From Streptomyces sp. NBC_01283 (GTDB taxonomy: Bacteria > Actinomycetota > Actinomycetes > Streptomycetales > Streptomycetaceae), in NCBI RefSeq assembly GCF_041435335.1, contig NZ_CP108430.1, forward strand, positions 8,714,001 through 8,778,000: a stretch of 64,000 bases of DNA, written 5' to 3'. The position numbers and the translations under genes were made by a program. Below, piece by piece: positions 26,652 through 35,669 of the stretch; the first letter of the stretch is position 1; every line of letters starts with the position of its first letter. The notes under the pieces were generated by a model. It was given only the letters and a program-made list of their open reading frames with translations, was not told the origin of the DNA and searched no databases.

Positions 26652-28217
26652 TCAGTTCACGCGGCGGACGGCATCGGCCCAGAACGGTTCACGCACGGCC
26701 TTGCGGTCGAGCTTTCCGTTGCGGTTGTGGGGGAGTTCGGCGACGAAGTCGACGGAGCGCGGCTTCTTTAGGCGGTCGAGGCGCTCGGCACAGAAGGTGA
26801 TGAGCTCCTCCGCGCCGACGCCGGCGCCGGGCTCCGTGACGACGACGGCCTTGACGGCCTCGCCCCACGTCTCGTCCGGCACACCGACCACGCAGGCCTC
26901 CAGGACGGCGGGGTGCTCATAGAGGGCCGACTCGACCTCGGTGCAGTAGATGTTGAACCCACCGGAAATGATCATGTCCTTCTTGCGGTCGACGAGGAAG
27001 AGGTAGCCGTCCTCGCGCATCCAGGCCAGGTCGCCGGTGTGCACCCAGCCCTCGCGGAAGGTCTCGGCCGACAGCTCCGGCTCCTGCCAGTACTCCTGTA
27101 CGCAGTCGGGCCCCCGCACGATGACCTCGCCGATCTCGCGCGGCGCGCGCTCGCGCCCGCTCTCGTCGACGACGCGGATCTCGGTGTCGTACGAGGCCCT
27201 TCCGCAGGACTGCAGCAGTTCCGGGTCCTCCTTGACCGCGAGGGCGATCTCCTCGCTGCTCAGTCCGGCGACGACGCTCGTGGTCTCGCCCAGGCCGTAC
27301 CCCTGGGCGACCACCGGCCCGAAGAACTCCACCGCGTCGCGCAGTCGTTGGGGCGAGATGGGTGCGCCGCCGATTCGCACACTGGTCAGTGACGACAGGT
27401 CGCGTGCGGCGGCGCCGGGATGGGCGAGCACCATGTTCAGCATGGCCGGTACGAGGAACGTCGCGGTGATGCGCTCCTTCTCCACCGCCGTCACGAACGC
27501 CTCGGGGCTCCAGGTGGGCAGGACATACGTCGTCGAGCCGCCGAACACCCCGGCGAGCAGGCCCATGCCGGTGGCGTGCGTGATGGGACCGCAGGCGAGG
27601 TAGCGGGTGCCGGGCCGCGGGCGGGACTCGTCGCTCATCAACTGCTTGCGCATGTTGGCGAGCCGGTTGCCCACGGTCTGCACGGCGGCCTTCAGGGCGC
27701 CGGTGGAGCCGGAGGTGAAGTTCAGGACGCAGGGGGCGTGCTCGTCGACTTCGACGGCGACCGGTTCCGCGCTGCCTGCGGCGAGGAGCGCCTCGTAGGT
27801 GATGCCCGGCGCATCGCCGTCGAGCGTGCCGTCCAGGGGGACCGGCAGGCAGCCGGTGCCGGCCTCGGCGATCGCGGCGAGGGCGTCCTCGCGGTGGGCC
27901 GCGTCGAAGACGAGGGCGCGCACGGGGGCGTAGCGCAGGATGTGCGCCACTTCCCCGCGCCCCAGGCGGGCGTTGACCGGGGCGCGCAGCAGTCCCGCCT
28001 TGTAGAGGGCGAACTCGACCTCCACCAGCTCGCCCCGGTTCCAGGCGAGCGAGGCCACGGCGTCGCCGGGGCGCAGGCCGCGGGCGATCAGCGCGGAGGC
28101 CAGCCGGTTGGCGGCCGTGTCCAGGCGGTCGAAGGTCCACGACCGGTCTCCGCAGACGAGGGCTGTCGCCTGCGGCCAGTAGCGGGCGCTGCGGGTCAGA
28201 TAGGTGCCGAGGTTCAT
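26652..28217 (-). CDS. AMP-forming acyl-CoA synthetase (FadD-like)
   Basis: About 521 aa ANL-superfamily enzyme. Visible: P-loop LNFTSGSTGALKAAV, YGLGETTSV, GWVHTGDLAWM, KDMIISGGFNIYCTEVE and the catalytic lysine in PHNRNGKLDRKAV. It activates a carboxylic acid to its CoA ester, which the downstream dehydrogenase could oxidise. The ATG at 28217 has GGAG at good spacing; a GTG three bases earlier is less likely. Divergent from a TetR regulator that probably controls it. Substrate unknown. Confidence 0.9.
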   Translation of the reverse strand: MNLGTYLTRSARYWPQATALVCGDRSWTFDRLDTAANRLASALIARGLRPGDAVASLAWNRGELVEVEFALYKAGLLRAPVNARLGRGEVAHILRYAPVRALVFDAAHREDALAAIAEAGTGCLPVPLDGTLDGDAPGITYEALLAAGSAEPVAVEVDEHAPCVLNFTSGSTGALKAAVQTVGNRLANMRKQLMSDESRPRPGTRYLACGPITHATGMGLLAGVFGGSTTYVLPTWSPEAFVTAVEKERITATFLVPAMLNMVLAHPGAAARDLSSLTSVRIGGAPISPQRLRDAVEFFGPVVAQGYGLGETTSVVAGLSSEEIALAVKEDPELLQSCGRASYDTEIRVVDESGRERAPREIGEVIVRGPDCVQEYWQEPELSAETFREGWVHTGDLAWMREDGYLFLVDRKKDMIISGGFNIYCTEVESALYEHPAVLEACVVGVPDETWGEAVKAVVVTEPGAGVGAEELITFCAERLDRLKKPRSVDFVAELPHNRNGKLDRKAVREPFWADAVRRVN

Positions 28218-28296
28218 CACGTTCTCCGGAGGGGGGCGGGGCGGTGCGGGGGAGGGTGGTCCGAATTTTGCGAATAAACAATCTGATCAATTGCAG

Positions 28297-28311
28297 ACAG
28301 CTTGTTCAGTA
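28297..28311. promoter_or_regulatory. Candidate TetR operator, copy 1 (acag-N2-tgttcagta)
   Basis: Lies in the divergent region between the acyl-CoA synthetase and TetR genes. The reverse complement of the same pattern recurs upstream of the MFS and serine hydrolase pair (30457-30471), linking the two promoters. Confidence 0.4.
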
Positions 28312-28328
28312 ACCTCTGGACTGTCAAG

Positions 28329-28341
28329 AGTCTTCTAGACT
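28329..28341. promoter_or_regulatory. Inverted repeat agtct-tct-agact
   Basis: A perfect 5-3-5 dyad, 39 bp upstream of the TetR start. It may be a regulator site or part of the tetR promoter. Confidence 0.3.
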
Positions 28342-28380
28342 GGGTCGGCAATCACGACCGCACGGGTGAGGAGGGCCTTC

Positions 28381-28977
28381 ATGGCCGAGGACAGGCGGAC
28401 ACGACGGTCACGACGGGCTCTCGGCTCGGCGCTGGTGGACCTGGTCCTCGAGCGCGGCTTCACCGCGCTGACCGTGGAGGACATCACCGAGCGCGCCGAC
28501 GTGGCCCGCGCGACCTTCTACGCGCACTTCAAGGACAAGGAAGGCCTGTTCGCGCGCGTGACGTCCGACCTGCTCGAAGAGCTGGGGGAGCGGTTGCGGC
28601 CGACCATCGCCGACAGCGCCGTGGGCTTCACCGGCAAACCGGTCCTCGAAATGCTCCGGCACGCACGCGAGGAGCGCGATCAGTACCGGATCGTGTTGCG
28701 CGGCGAGGGGGACGGCAAGCCGCTGCAGATGTTCGTGGACGCCTGCGCGCGGGTCACCGCCGAGGAGTTCCGCGCCCGCGCCGACCGTAACGGCGTCGAA
28801 CCGCGCATCGACGCCGACCTCCTCGCCCGCGTCTGGGTGGGCGAGCAGGTCGCCGTCCTGCGGTGGTGGGTCGATCAGGAGACGCCGCCGATGCCTCCCG
28901 AGGAGGTCGTGCGCCAGCTGCTCGACCTGGCTCTGCGGGGCCGCTACTGGGCGAGTGGCTTCGATGCGCCGGCCTGA
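28381..28977 (+). CDS. TetR-family regulator
   Basis: 198 aa. N-terminal helix-turn-helix: LERGFTALTVEDITERADVA, then RATFYAHFKDKEGLF. The C-terminal ligand-binding domain is unremarkable. The ATG at 28381 follows GAGGAGGG and is preferred over a GTG at 28366. It is divergent from the acyl-CoA synthetase operon and its last 34 bp overlap the convergent MFS gene. Probably represses the surrounding acyl-CoA genes until an acyl-CoA or acid binds. Confidence 0.9.
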   Translation: MAEDRRTRRSRRALGSALVDLVLERGFTALTVEDITERADVARATFYAHFKDKEGLFARVTSDLLEELGERLRPTIADSAVGFTGKPVLEMLRHAREERDQYRIVLRGEGDGKPLQMFVDACARVTAEEFRARADRNGVEPRIDADLLARVWVGEQVAVLRWWVDQETPPMPPEEVVRQLLDLALRGRYWASGFDAPA

Positions 28978-30353
28978 GCGGGCGCGTCGGCCTGAGCGGA
29001 CCCGACGGGCGCCAGGCCCAGCCGCCGGGCGTCCCGCTCCGGTCGTATGTACACCAGTGCCGTCAGGCCGGACAGCAGCATCACCGCGGCGGAGAGCAGG
29101 AACGAGGCGGTGTAGCCCGCGCTCTGGGAGCCCGCGGTGTCGAGCAGGTGGCCGGTGAGGAAGGGGGCGACGAGGCCGGGCAGGGTCCCCGTCGCGGCGA
29201 CGATGCCGAAGAGGGCTCCGCGCTGGTGGGTGGGGACGACGGCGGCCGTCGTCATGTAGTGCAAGGGGAAGACGATGGCGTTCGCCCCGAACGCCACGGC
29301 GATGAGCGGGACTTGGAGCCGGCCGTCGCCCACGAAGGAGAAGCTCGCCATGGCGAGCCCGGCGACGACGACGGCGATCCCCTGCGGCGCGCCGTTCGCC
29401 CAGCGGCTGGAGACGCCCCGGCGGTTCAGCGCGTCGGCGAACGGTGAGACCGCGAGGAGCAGGACGAAGCTGAAGGCGGAGATGCCACTGATGGCCGCCG
29501 CCGCGCCGCCCGGCGTCATGTCGAGCTGGGTCCTGAAGTACGCGGGCAGCCAGGCGTGGCTGACGGCCAGCGCCCACGAGGCGCCGAAAGCGCCCGCGAT
29601 GCTTCCCACGACCGTGCCGTTGAGCAGGAGTTTGCGGTAGGGGAGCCGGGGTTCGCTCGGCTGCGGCGCGCTCGTTCCGGAGCTGCCCGAGCCGCCTGAA
29701 CCCCGCGGGCGCGCCTGGCCGTAAGGGCCGTCGTGCCCGACGCGCCACCAGATCAGACTCCACGTCAGGCTGGTCACGGCGAGCGCAGCGAAGGCCGAGC
29801 GCCAGCCGAAGGCCGTGATGAGCCAGGTGACGACGGGCGCCGCGATGAGCGTGCCGAGTGCCGCACCGCTGATCTGCAGTGCCGACGGCAGCCCGCGCCG
29901 GTCGAGGGGGAACCACTTGTAGAGGGCGTGCATGGACATCGAGGCGGCAGGCCCCTCGGCCGCGCCGAGCAGCACCCGCCCCGCGATCAGTGTCGGGACC
30001 GCCGCCACGACCAGCACGGGCAGTTGGGCCACCGCCCACAGCAGGGCCATGGTGAACAGCAGGGCCCGGCTGGAGATGCGCGACGAGACGAATCCGACGA
30101 CGAGCCCGGAGAGGCTGAAGAGGATCGAGAACGAGCTGGAGATCACGCCGTACGTGCTGTTGCTGATGTCCAGCTCGTCCATGATCGGGACGGCCGCGAG
30201 CCCCAGGACGGACTTGTCGGCGTAGTTGATCAGCATGAACGCGACGACCATCGCGGTGATGAGCCAGGCGCGGCGCCGGTCGAACTCCGGTGACTCCGGG
30301 TGCTTTTCGAGCGCCTTTGGTGCCGTGCGCGACGAGGTGTGCGGAGTGGCCAT
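28944..30353 (-). CDS. MFS transporter (12-TM, organic acid/sugar-acid type)
   Basis: 469 aa, about 12 hydrophobic helices. An N-terminal half with MLINYADKSVLGLAAVPIMD and LLGAAEGPAASMSMHALYKW resembles the anion:cation symporter group that imports aromatic or sugar acids. A Gly/Ser-rich loop (GSGGSGSSGTS) separates the halves. Its position beside acyl-CoA synthetase genes suggests uptake of the acid activated there. Substrate inferred. Confidence 0.85.
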   Translation of the reverse strand: MATPHTSSRTAPKALEKHPESPEFDRRRAWLITAMVVAFMLINYADKSVLGLAAVPIMDELDISNSTYGVISSSFSILFSLSGLVVGFVSSRISSRALLFTMALLWAVAQLPVLVVAAVPTLIAGRVLLGAAEGPAASMSMHALYKWFPLDRRGLPSALQISGAALGTLIAAPVVTWLITAFGWRSAFAALAVTSLTWSLIWWRVGHDGPYGQARPRGSGGSGSSGTSAPQPSEPRLPYRKLLLNGTVVGSIAGAFGASWALAVSHAWLPAYFRTQLDMTPGGAAAAISGISAFSFVLLLAVSPFADALNRRGVSSRWANGAPQGIAVVVAGLAMASFSFVGDGRLQVPLIAVAFGANAIVFPLHYMTTAAVVPTHQRGALFGIVAATGTLPGLVAPFLTGHLLDTAGSQSAGYTASFLLSAAVMLLSGLTALVYIRPERDARRLGLAPVGSAQADAPAQAGASKPLAQ

Positions 30354-30456
30354 GGGGACTCCTGCGGTCGGGGGAGCAGGGGCGGGTGCGGCGAAGAGGG
30401 CATGCGGAGGAGAGGGCTGCGGAGGCCCGGATCTCGGGGTCGCGGCGATGTCAGAG

Positions 30457-30471
30457 TACTGAACAGTCTGT
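30457..30471. promoter_or_regulatory. Candidate TetR operator, copy 2 (tactgaaca-N2-ctgt)
   Basis: Reverse-complement relative of 28297-28311. It lies in the divergent promoter between the MFS gene and the serine hydrolase. Confidence 0.4.
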
Positions 30472-30543
30472 ATGTTAACGATTAGATTGAAGTGAATCTA
30501 TGACTTGATGATGCCGACCTGACGCCGCTGACGGGAGCGATCG

Positions 30544-31740
30544 ATGACCGAGACACCGCCGCTGGGTGACCTCATGTGGAGCCGGGGCTACACGGACCCC
30601 GCCTGGGTGCGGCGCTACACGGCCGCGGGCCGCGAGATCTCACCCAGCCGACGGGTGTGGCGCGGCGCGGCCCCCGCCCCCGCACTGCCCGCCGGTCCGC
30701 AGGACCTGGACGCCCTGGAGATCTCCGCGCCGAACGGGTCCTCGCTCAGGCTGCCGGAACTGTTCGCCGCCGCCCAGACCGACGCCGTCGTGGTGCTGCA
30801 CCGCGGAGCCGTCGTCCACGAGCGCTACTTCCACGGCACCGAGCCGCACACACCCCACTTCAACGCCTCCGCGGCCAAGTCCTACCTGGGCCTCGCCGCG
30901 GCGACGCTCGCGCACGAGGGCCTCCTGGACCGCACGGCCCTGGTGACGCACTACGTCCCCGAGCTGGCGGGCACGGCGTTCGGTGAGGCCCGGGTCGACC
31001 ACCTGCTCCACATGGGCACACAGATGAGCTACGCGGGCCGTCGCTTCGACAAGTCCATCGAGGCCCAGCGCTACTTCGCCGTCGTGGGGCCCCAACTGAG
31101 GCCCTACGGCTACAGCGGGCCCGCGTGCATCCGCGAACACCTCGCCACCGCACGGACGACCGGCATACCGGGAACCGAGTTCCGCTACGAGAACGGCAAC
31201 GTCGAGGCCCTCGCCGAGGTCCTGCGCCGGATCACCGGGAAGAGCACCTCCGCCCTGCTCGGCGATCTGATCTGGTCCCACCTGGGCGCGGAGGAGGACG
31301 CGTACTACATCCTCGACCCCGAAGGCGTCGAAGCCGCGTGCGGCGGATTCAGCGCCTCGGCCCGCGACGTGGCCCGGCTCGGCGAGATGCTCCGCCGCGG
31401 AGGGGCGGTGGGGGAGCGCCAGGTCGTGCCGGAGGCCGTCGCCTCCACCATCGTCAGCGGCGTCCCCGACGGCTACCCCCGACGTGTCCGCTTCCCGGCC
31501 GCGCCGCCCGACTCGCCCGCCACCCTCTCGTACCACGACCTGTGGTGGATCCTGAACGACCCCTACGACTCCTTCATGGCCAGCGGGATCCACGGTCAGC
31601 GTCTGTTCGTCTCACCCCGGCTCGACCTCGTCGTCGCGCACTTCGCCTCCCAGGTCATGTCGCCCGCGGTCCCACCGGCGCCGCTCGTCCACGCCTTCCA
31701 GCAGATCGGCGTCCACCTGAGCACTGCCACCGCCGCCTGA
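30544..31740 (+). CDS. Serine hydrolase of the class C beta-lactamase / S12 fold
   Basis: 398 aa without a signal peptide, so probably cytoplasmic. The three active-site elements are visible: SAAK (SxxK), YEN (YxN) and SGIHGQRLF (HG-like third motif). Relatives act as esterases, peptidases or amidases, including 6-aminohexanoate dimer hydrolases. It is divergent from the MFS transporter and shares its regulatory site with the acyl-CoA genes, which suggests it releases or processes the imported acid. Specific substrate unknown. Confidence 0.82.
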   Translation: MTETPPLGDLMWSRGYTDPAWVRRYTAAGREISPSRRVWRGAAPAPALPAGPQDLDALEISAPNGSSLRLPELFAAAQTDAVVVLHRGAVVHERYFHGTEPHTPHFNASAAKSYLGLAAATLAHEGLLDRTALVTHYVPELAGTAFGEARVDHLLHMGTQMSYAGRRFDKSIEAQRYFAVVGPQLRPYGYSGPACIREHLATARTTGIPGTEFRYENGNVEALAEVLRRITGKSTSALLGDLIWSHLGAEEDAYYILDPEGVEAACGGFSASARDVARLGEMLRRGGAVGERQVVPEAVASTIVSGVPDGYPRRVRFPAAPPDSPATLSYHDLWWILNDPYDSFMASGIHGQRLFVSPRLDLVVAHFASQVMSPAVPPAPLVHAFQQIGVHLSTATAA

Positions 31741-31882
31741 CCACGGGTCCGAGCGGCCGGGAAGCGGCCGGGAACCAGACGTGCCCCACAGCCGACCACT
31801 GGTGCGCAAGTCCCGTGCGCCGCCGCCCGCACAGCCGCGGCGCACGGGCCGGAACAGCCCACTGGATCGAGGTCGCGGCAGC

Positions 31883-32626
31883 ATGCACTGGTACGAGGAC
31901 GACGGATTCTGGTCCGACTTCTCCGAGACGATGTTCTCCGAGCGGCGGCGGGCGGAAACGGCGGACGTCGTCGCCCGCTCGCCACTGCTCGCGTTCCCGG
32001 CGGGCAGCCGCGTCCTCGACCTGTGCTGTGGGCCGGGCCTGTACCTGGTGCCGCTGGTGCGCCGCGGCTACACGGTCACCGGTGTCGACCTCAGCGCGGA
32101 ACTCCTGAAGCGGGCCCGCGCCGTGTGCGAGGACGCCGCGGTCGACGTCCGCCTGATCCGGGCGGACATGCTCACCCACGTCGAGCCGGAGTCGTACGAC
32201 GTGGTGCTCAACGTCTTCACCTCCTTCGGCTACTTCGACGACGCGCGGGACAACGCCCAAGTGCTGCGCAACGCGCATGACTCGCTGGCGCCCGGCGGGC
32301 AGCTGCTGATCGACGTGATGGGCAAAGAAGTGCTCGCCGGCTGGATCGGCCGCCCCCAAGTCGTCGAACTCGACGGCGCGTACGTGGTACAGCGCGACAC
32401 CGTCCTGGACGACTGGACGCGGCTGCGGACCGACTGGACCCTCGTACGGGACGGGGGCGCGCGCGAGGCCTCGATCACCTCCTTCCTCTACAGCGCGGCC
32501 GAGCTGCGCACGCTCTTCGAGGACGCCGGGTTCACCGGCGTGGAGTGCTTCGGCGGCTTCGACGAAGAGCCGTACGACCAGCACGCGCGGCGATTGATCG
32601 TGCGAGGGACCAAGCCCGGCCGCTGA
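31883..32626 (+). CDS. Class I SAM-dependent methyltransferase
   Basis: 247 aa, starting MHWYEDDGFWSDFSE; an upstream in-frame start at 31781 gives a low-complexity extension and is not favoured. SAM-binding motif I is VLDLCCGPGLYLVPL, motif II region IRADMLTH, and motif IV VLNVFTSFGYFDD. The protein resembles small-molecule methyltransferases. It precedes the ABC/PLP/ATP-grasp operon by 119 bp in the same direction and may modify its product, but could be independent. Confidence 0.85.
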   Translation: MHWYEDDGFWSDFSETMFSERRRAETADVVARSPLLAFPAGSRVLDLCCGPGLYLVPLVRRGYTVTGVDLSAELLKRARAVCEDAAVDVRLIRADMLTHVEPESYDVVLNVFTSFGYFDDARDNAQVLRNAHDSLAPGGQLLIDVMGKEVLAGWIGRPQVVELDGAYVVQRDTVLDDWTRLRTDWTLVRDGGAREASITSFLYSAAELRTLFEDAGFTGVECFGGFDEEPYDQHARRLIVRGTKPGR

Positions 32627-32745
32627 CCGGGGCAGTTCGTGAATCTCCGGGAACCGGGCGGCGACGTCCGCCGACTACTGGAACGTGCCGCACCGCGCAG
32701 GGGCGGCGGCGCTGATCCGAACCGTGCGACGGGCGAAGGGACTTC

Positions 32746-33849
32746 ATGACCGAGGCCACCACCGGGACCGCTGCCCCGGAGGCAGTTTCCCACCAGCCGG
32801 TCGCGGGCAGAGCGGGCCGCGGCCGGCTCGTGACCACGCTGACCGTGCTCTCCGTGACGCTGGTCGTCTCCGTCCTCGCCGGGATCGCGCTGGGCCCGAC
32901 CGTCGTACCGCTCGGGGACGTCGTGCGTTTCCTGACCGCCGCTCTCACCGGCGGCAGCATCGGGGCCGACGACGTGACCGGCTACTCCATCGTCTGGCAC
33001 GTGCGCACCCCACGCGTGCTGCTCGCCGCCGTGGTCGGTGCGGGGCTCTCGGTCGTCGGCGTCGCCATCCAGGCACTGGTGCGCAACGCCCTCGCGGACC
33101 CGTTCGTGCTCGGCATCTCCTCGGGCGCCTCCGTCGGGGCCACGGCGGTCGTGGTGTTCGGGGTCTTCGCCGGACTCGGCGTCTACGCGCTGTCCGCCGC
33201 CGCGTTCCTCGGTGCGCTCGGCGCCACCGTGCTGGTGTATCTCGCCGCGCGCGGCCCGCTCGGCCTGACACCCCTGCGCCTGGTTCTCACCGGCGTCGCG
33301 CTGGCCTACGGGTTCCAGGCGCTGATGAGCGTGCTCGTCTTCCTCTCCCCGAACGGCCAGGCCGCGCGCACGGTGCTGTTCTGGCTGCTCGGCAGCCTCG
33401 GCTCGGCGTCCTGGGAGTCGCTGCCGCTGGCGGCCGGTGCCGTCCTGGTGACGGTCGTGGTGCTGCTGCGCCAGAGCCGGTCGCTCGACGTGCTTTCGCT
33501 GGGCGACGAGACCGCGGCCAGCCTGGGCGTGGACGCGGAGGCGCTGCGCCGCCGCCTCTTCCTCCTCACGGCGGCGGTCACCGGCCTCATCGTCGCGGTC
33601 AGCGGAGCGATCGGCTTCGTCGGGCTCGTCCTGCCGCACGTCGTACGCATCCTCGTCGGTTCGACGCACCGCCGGGTCCTGGCCGTCGCCCCGCTCGCCG
33701 GGGCCGTCTTCCTGGTCTGGGTCGACCTCGTGGCCCGCACCGCGTTCGCCCCGGAGGAACTGCCGCTCGGGGTCATCACCGCGCTGATCGGCGTCCCCGT
33801 GTTCATCGTGCTGATGCGCCGCCGCGGCTATCTGTTCGGAGGGCGGTAG
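32746..33849 (+). CDS. FecCD-family ABC transporter permease
   Basis: 367-aa inner-membrane permease of the iron-siderophore/cobalamin type, about nine helices. Visible marks: TPRVLLAAVVGAGLSVVGVA, VRNALADPFVLGISSGASVG and GAIGFVGLVLPHVVRILVG. Only one permease is encoded, so it presumably works as a homodimer. The ATPase gene starts one base after its stop. Confidence 0.92.
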   Translation: MTEATTGTAAPEAVSHQPVAGRAGRGRLVTTLTVLSVTLVVSVLAGIALGPTVVPLGDVVRFLTAALTGGSIGADDVTGYSIVWHVRTPRVLLAAVVGAGLSVVGVAIQALVRNALADPFVLGISSGASVGATAVVVFGVFAGLGVYALSAAAFLGALGATVLVYLAARGPLGLTPLRLVLTGVALAYGFQALMSVLVFLSPNGQAARTVLFWLLGSLGSASWESLPLAAGAVLVTVVVLLRQSRSLDVLSLGDETAASLGVDAEALRRRLFLLTAAVTGLIVAVSGAIGFVGLVLPHVVRILVGSTHRRVLAVAPLAGAVFLVWVDLVARTAFAPEELPLGVITALIGVPVFIVLMRRRGYLFGGR

Positions 33850-34665
33850 ATGACCCTCGAACTGCGGGGACTCTCGGTCGAGGCGGCAGGGCGCGCCCTG
33901 GTCGACCGGCTGGACATCGAGGTGGAGACGGGGCGGATCGTCGGGCTCGTCGGCCCGAACGGCAGCGGCAAGTCCACGGCGTTGCGGTGCGTCTACCGCG
34001 CGCTGAGACCGACGTCGGGCGCCGTGCTCCTGGACGGTGCCGACCTGGCGACCCTGAAGCTGCGCGACAGCGCCCGGTCGATCGCCGCGCTCACCCAGGA
34101 GAGCCACACCGAACTCGACTTCACGGTCGGGGAGGTCGTGGCCCTCGGCCGTGCCCCGCACGCCCGCGGCAACCAGCCCCTCACCGCGCCCGAACAGGCC
34201 CTGTGCCGACAGGCGATGGACCGCCTCGACGTCACCCATCTCGCGGACCGCAGCGTGCTCACCCTCTCCGGCGGCGAGCGGCAGCGCGTGCTCGTCGCGC
34301 GCGCCCTCGTCCAGGAACCCCGCGTCCTGGTCCTCGACGAGCCCACCAACCACCTGGACATCCGCCACCAGGTGGAGCTGCTCTCCTTCCTGCGCGGATC
34401 GGGCCTCACCGTGCTCACGGCCCTCCACGACCTCAATCTGGCGGCCGCCGCCTGCGACAGCATCGCCGTCCTGAGCTCCGGCTCCCTGGTCGCCACGGGC
34501 ATCCCGGCGGAAGTCCTGAACCCCGAGCTGATCCGCAAGGTGTTCGGCGTCGACGCCACCGTCGTCCACCACCCGCGCACCGGAACGCCCCACCTCGTCT
34601 ACGACCTCGCCCCCGCCGGCTCCCCGGCATCCGCCGACGCCCTACCAGAAGGACCGCACTCATGA
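33850..34665 (+). CDS. ABC transporter ATPase, siderophore/metal uptake type
   Basis: 271 aa. Walker A GPNGSGKST, signature LSGGERQRV, Walker B VLVLDEPTNHLD and switch His in ALHDLNLAA are all intact. It energises the adjacent FecCD permease. Its stop overlaps the start of the binding lipoprotein gene (ATGA). Confidence 0.93.
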   Translation: MTLELRGLSVEAAGRALVDRLDIEVETGRIVGLVGPNGSGKSTALRCVYRALRPTSGAVLLDGADLATLKLRDSARSIAALTQESHTELDFTVGEVVALGRAPHARGNQPLTAPEQALCRQAMDRLDVTHLADRSVLTLSGGERQRVLVARALVQEPRVLVLDEPTNHLDIRHQVELLSFLRGSGLTVLTALHDLNLAAAACDSIAVLSSGSLVATGIPAEVLNPELIRKVFGVDATVVHHPRTGTPHLVYDLAPAGSPASADALPEGPHS

Positions 34666-35669
34666 TCCGACCACCGCTGCCCCGCGCGCTGGCAGCCGCC
34701 GTGCTGCTGACGACCGGGCTCCTGACCACCGCCTGCGGCGCCGAGGTCGAGCCGACGGCGAAGAACAGGGCGGAGACGGTCACCGTCTCCAACTGCGGCA
34801 AGGACGTCACGTACACCCGTCCGAAGCGTCCGGTGGCCTACGACGTCAGCGGCGCCGAGAAGATGTTCTCCCTCGGCCTCGCCGACCGGATGCGCGGCTA
34901 CGTCATGAACAAGCTCGGCGACCCCTCCATCAAGGGCTCGCCCTGGCGCGCGGACTACGCCGACGTGGAACGCCTCGGCACCGAGCGCATCACCCGCGAG
35001 ATCGTGGCCGACGCCAAGGCCGACTTCGTCCTCGCCGGCTGGAACTCCGGCTTCAGCGAGGAGCGCGGCATCACGCCCGCCCTCCTGAAGAAGATCGGTG
35101 CCGCAAGCTACCTCCACACCGAGACGTGCTGGGACTACGGCGACAAGAACGTCGACGTCACACCCCTGGAGGCGCTCTACACGGACCTGGACAACCTGGG
35201 CCGGATCTTCGGCGTCGAGAAGCGCGCCGAGAAGGCCGTCACCGGCCTCAAGCAGCGCGTCGCCGCACTGAAGAAGACCTGGCCCGAGAAGGGCGACCCG
35301 GCCAAGGTCTTCGTCTACGACTCGGGCACCGATCAGCCGTTCACCGCCGGACGCCATGCCGCACCGAACGACATCATCAAGGCCGCCGGCGCCACCAACG
35401 TCTTCGACGACCTGGACAAGGGCTGGACGACGGTGGGCTGGGAGCCCGTGATCAAGGCGAAGCCCGAGGTCATCGTCATCATCGACTACGCCGACCAACC
35501 CGCCAAGGAGAAGATCGCCTACCTGAAGTCACTCTCCAGCCTCAAGTCGGTACCGGCCGTGAAGGAGAGCCGCTTCTTCGTCATGTCCTACGGCGACGCC
35601 GTCAGCGGCCCGCGCAACGTCAAGGGCGCCGAAGACCTGGGCGGCTACCTCCGGTCGGTCGGACGGTGA
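34662..35669 (+). CDS. Substrate-binding lipoprotein of the metal/siderophore ABC transporter
   Basis: 335 aa. The lipobox LLTTACG follows a signal helix, so the mature protein is anchored by Cys near residue 23. The fold is the TroA/FepB-like class (EKMFSLGLADRMRGY; DFVLAGWNSGFSEERG; PEVIVIIDYADQPAKE). It captures the ligand for the FecCD permease. The ligand is unknown: ferric siderophore, another metal chelate or cobalamin are all possible. The stop overlaps the next start (GTGA). Confidence 0.88.
   Translation: MIRPPLPRALAAAVLLTTGLLTTACGAEVEPTAKNRAETVTVSNCGKDVTYTRPKRPVAYDVSGAEKMFSLGLADRMRGYVMNKLGDPSIKGSPWRADYADVERLGTERITREIVADAKADFVLAGWNSGFSEERGITPALLKKIGAASYLHTETCWDYGDKNVDVTPLEALYTDLDNLGRIFGVEKRAEKAVTGLKQRVAALKKTWPEKGDPAKVFVYDSGTDQPFTAGRHAAPNDIIKAAGATNVFDDLDKGWTTVGWEPVIKAKPEVIVIIDYADQPAKEKIAYLKSLSSLKSVPAVKESRFFVMSYGDAVSGPRNVKGAEDLGGYLRSVGR

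Noticed and set aside
32685..35669. A 994-codon frame that would fuse the lipoprotein to a long N-terminus
   Set aside because: The first 660 codons are out-of-frame shadow over the permease and ATPase genes. The real start is the ATG at 34662 with a signal peptide and lipobox.
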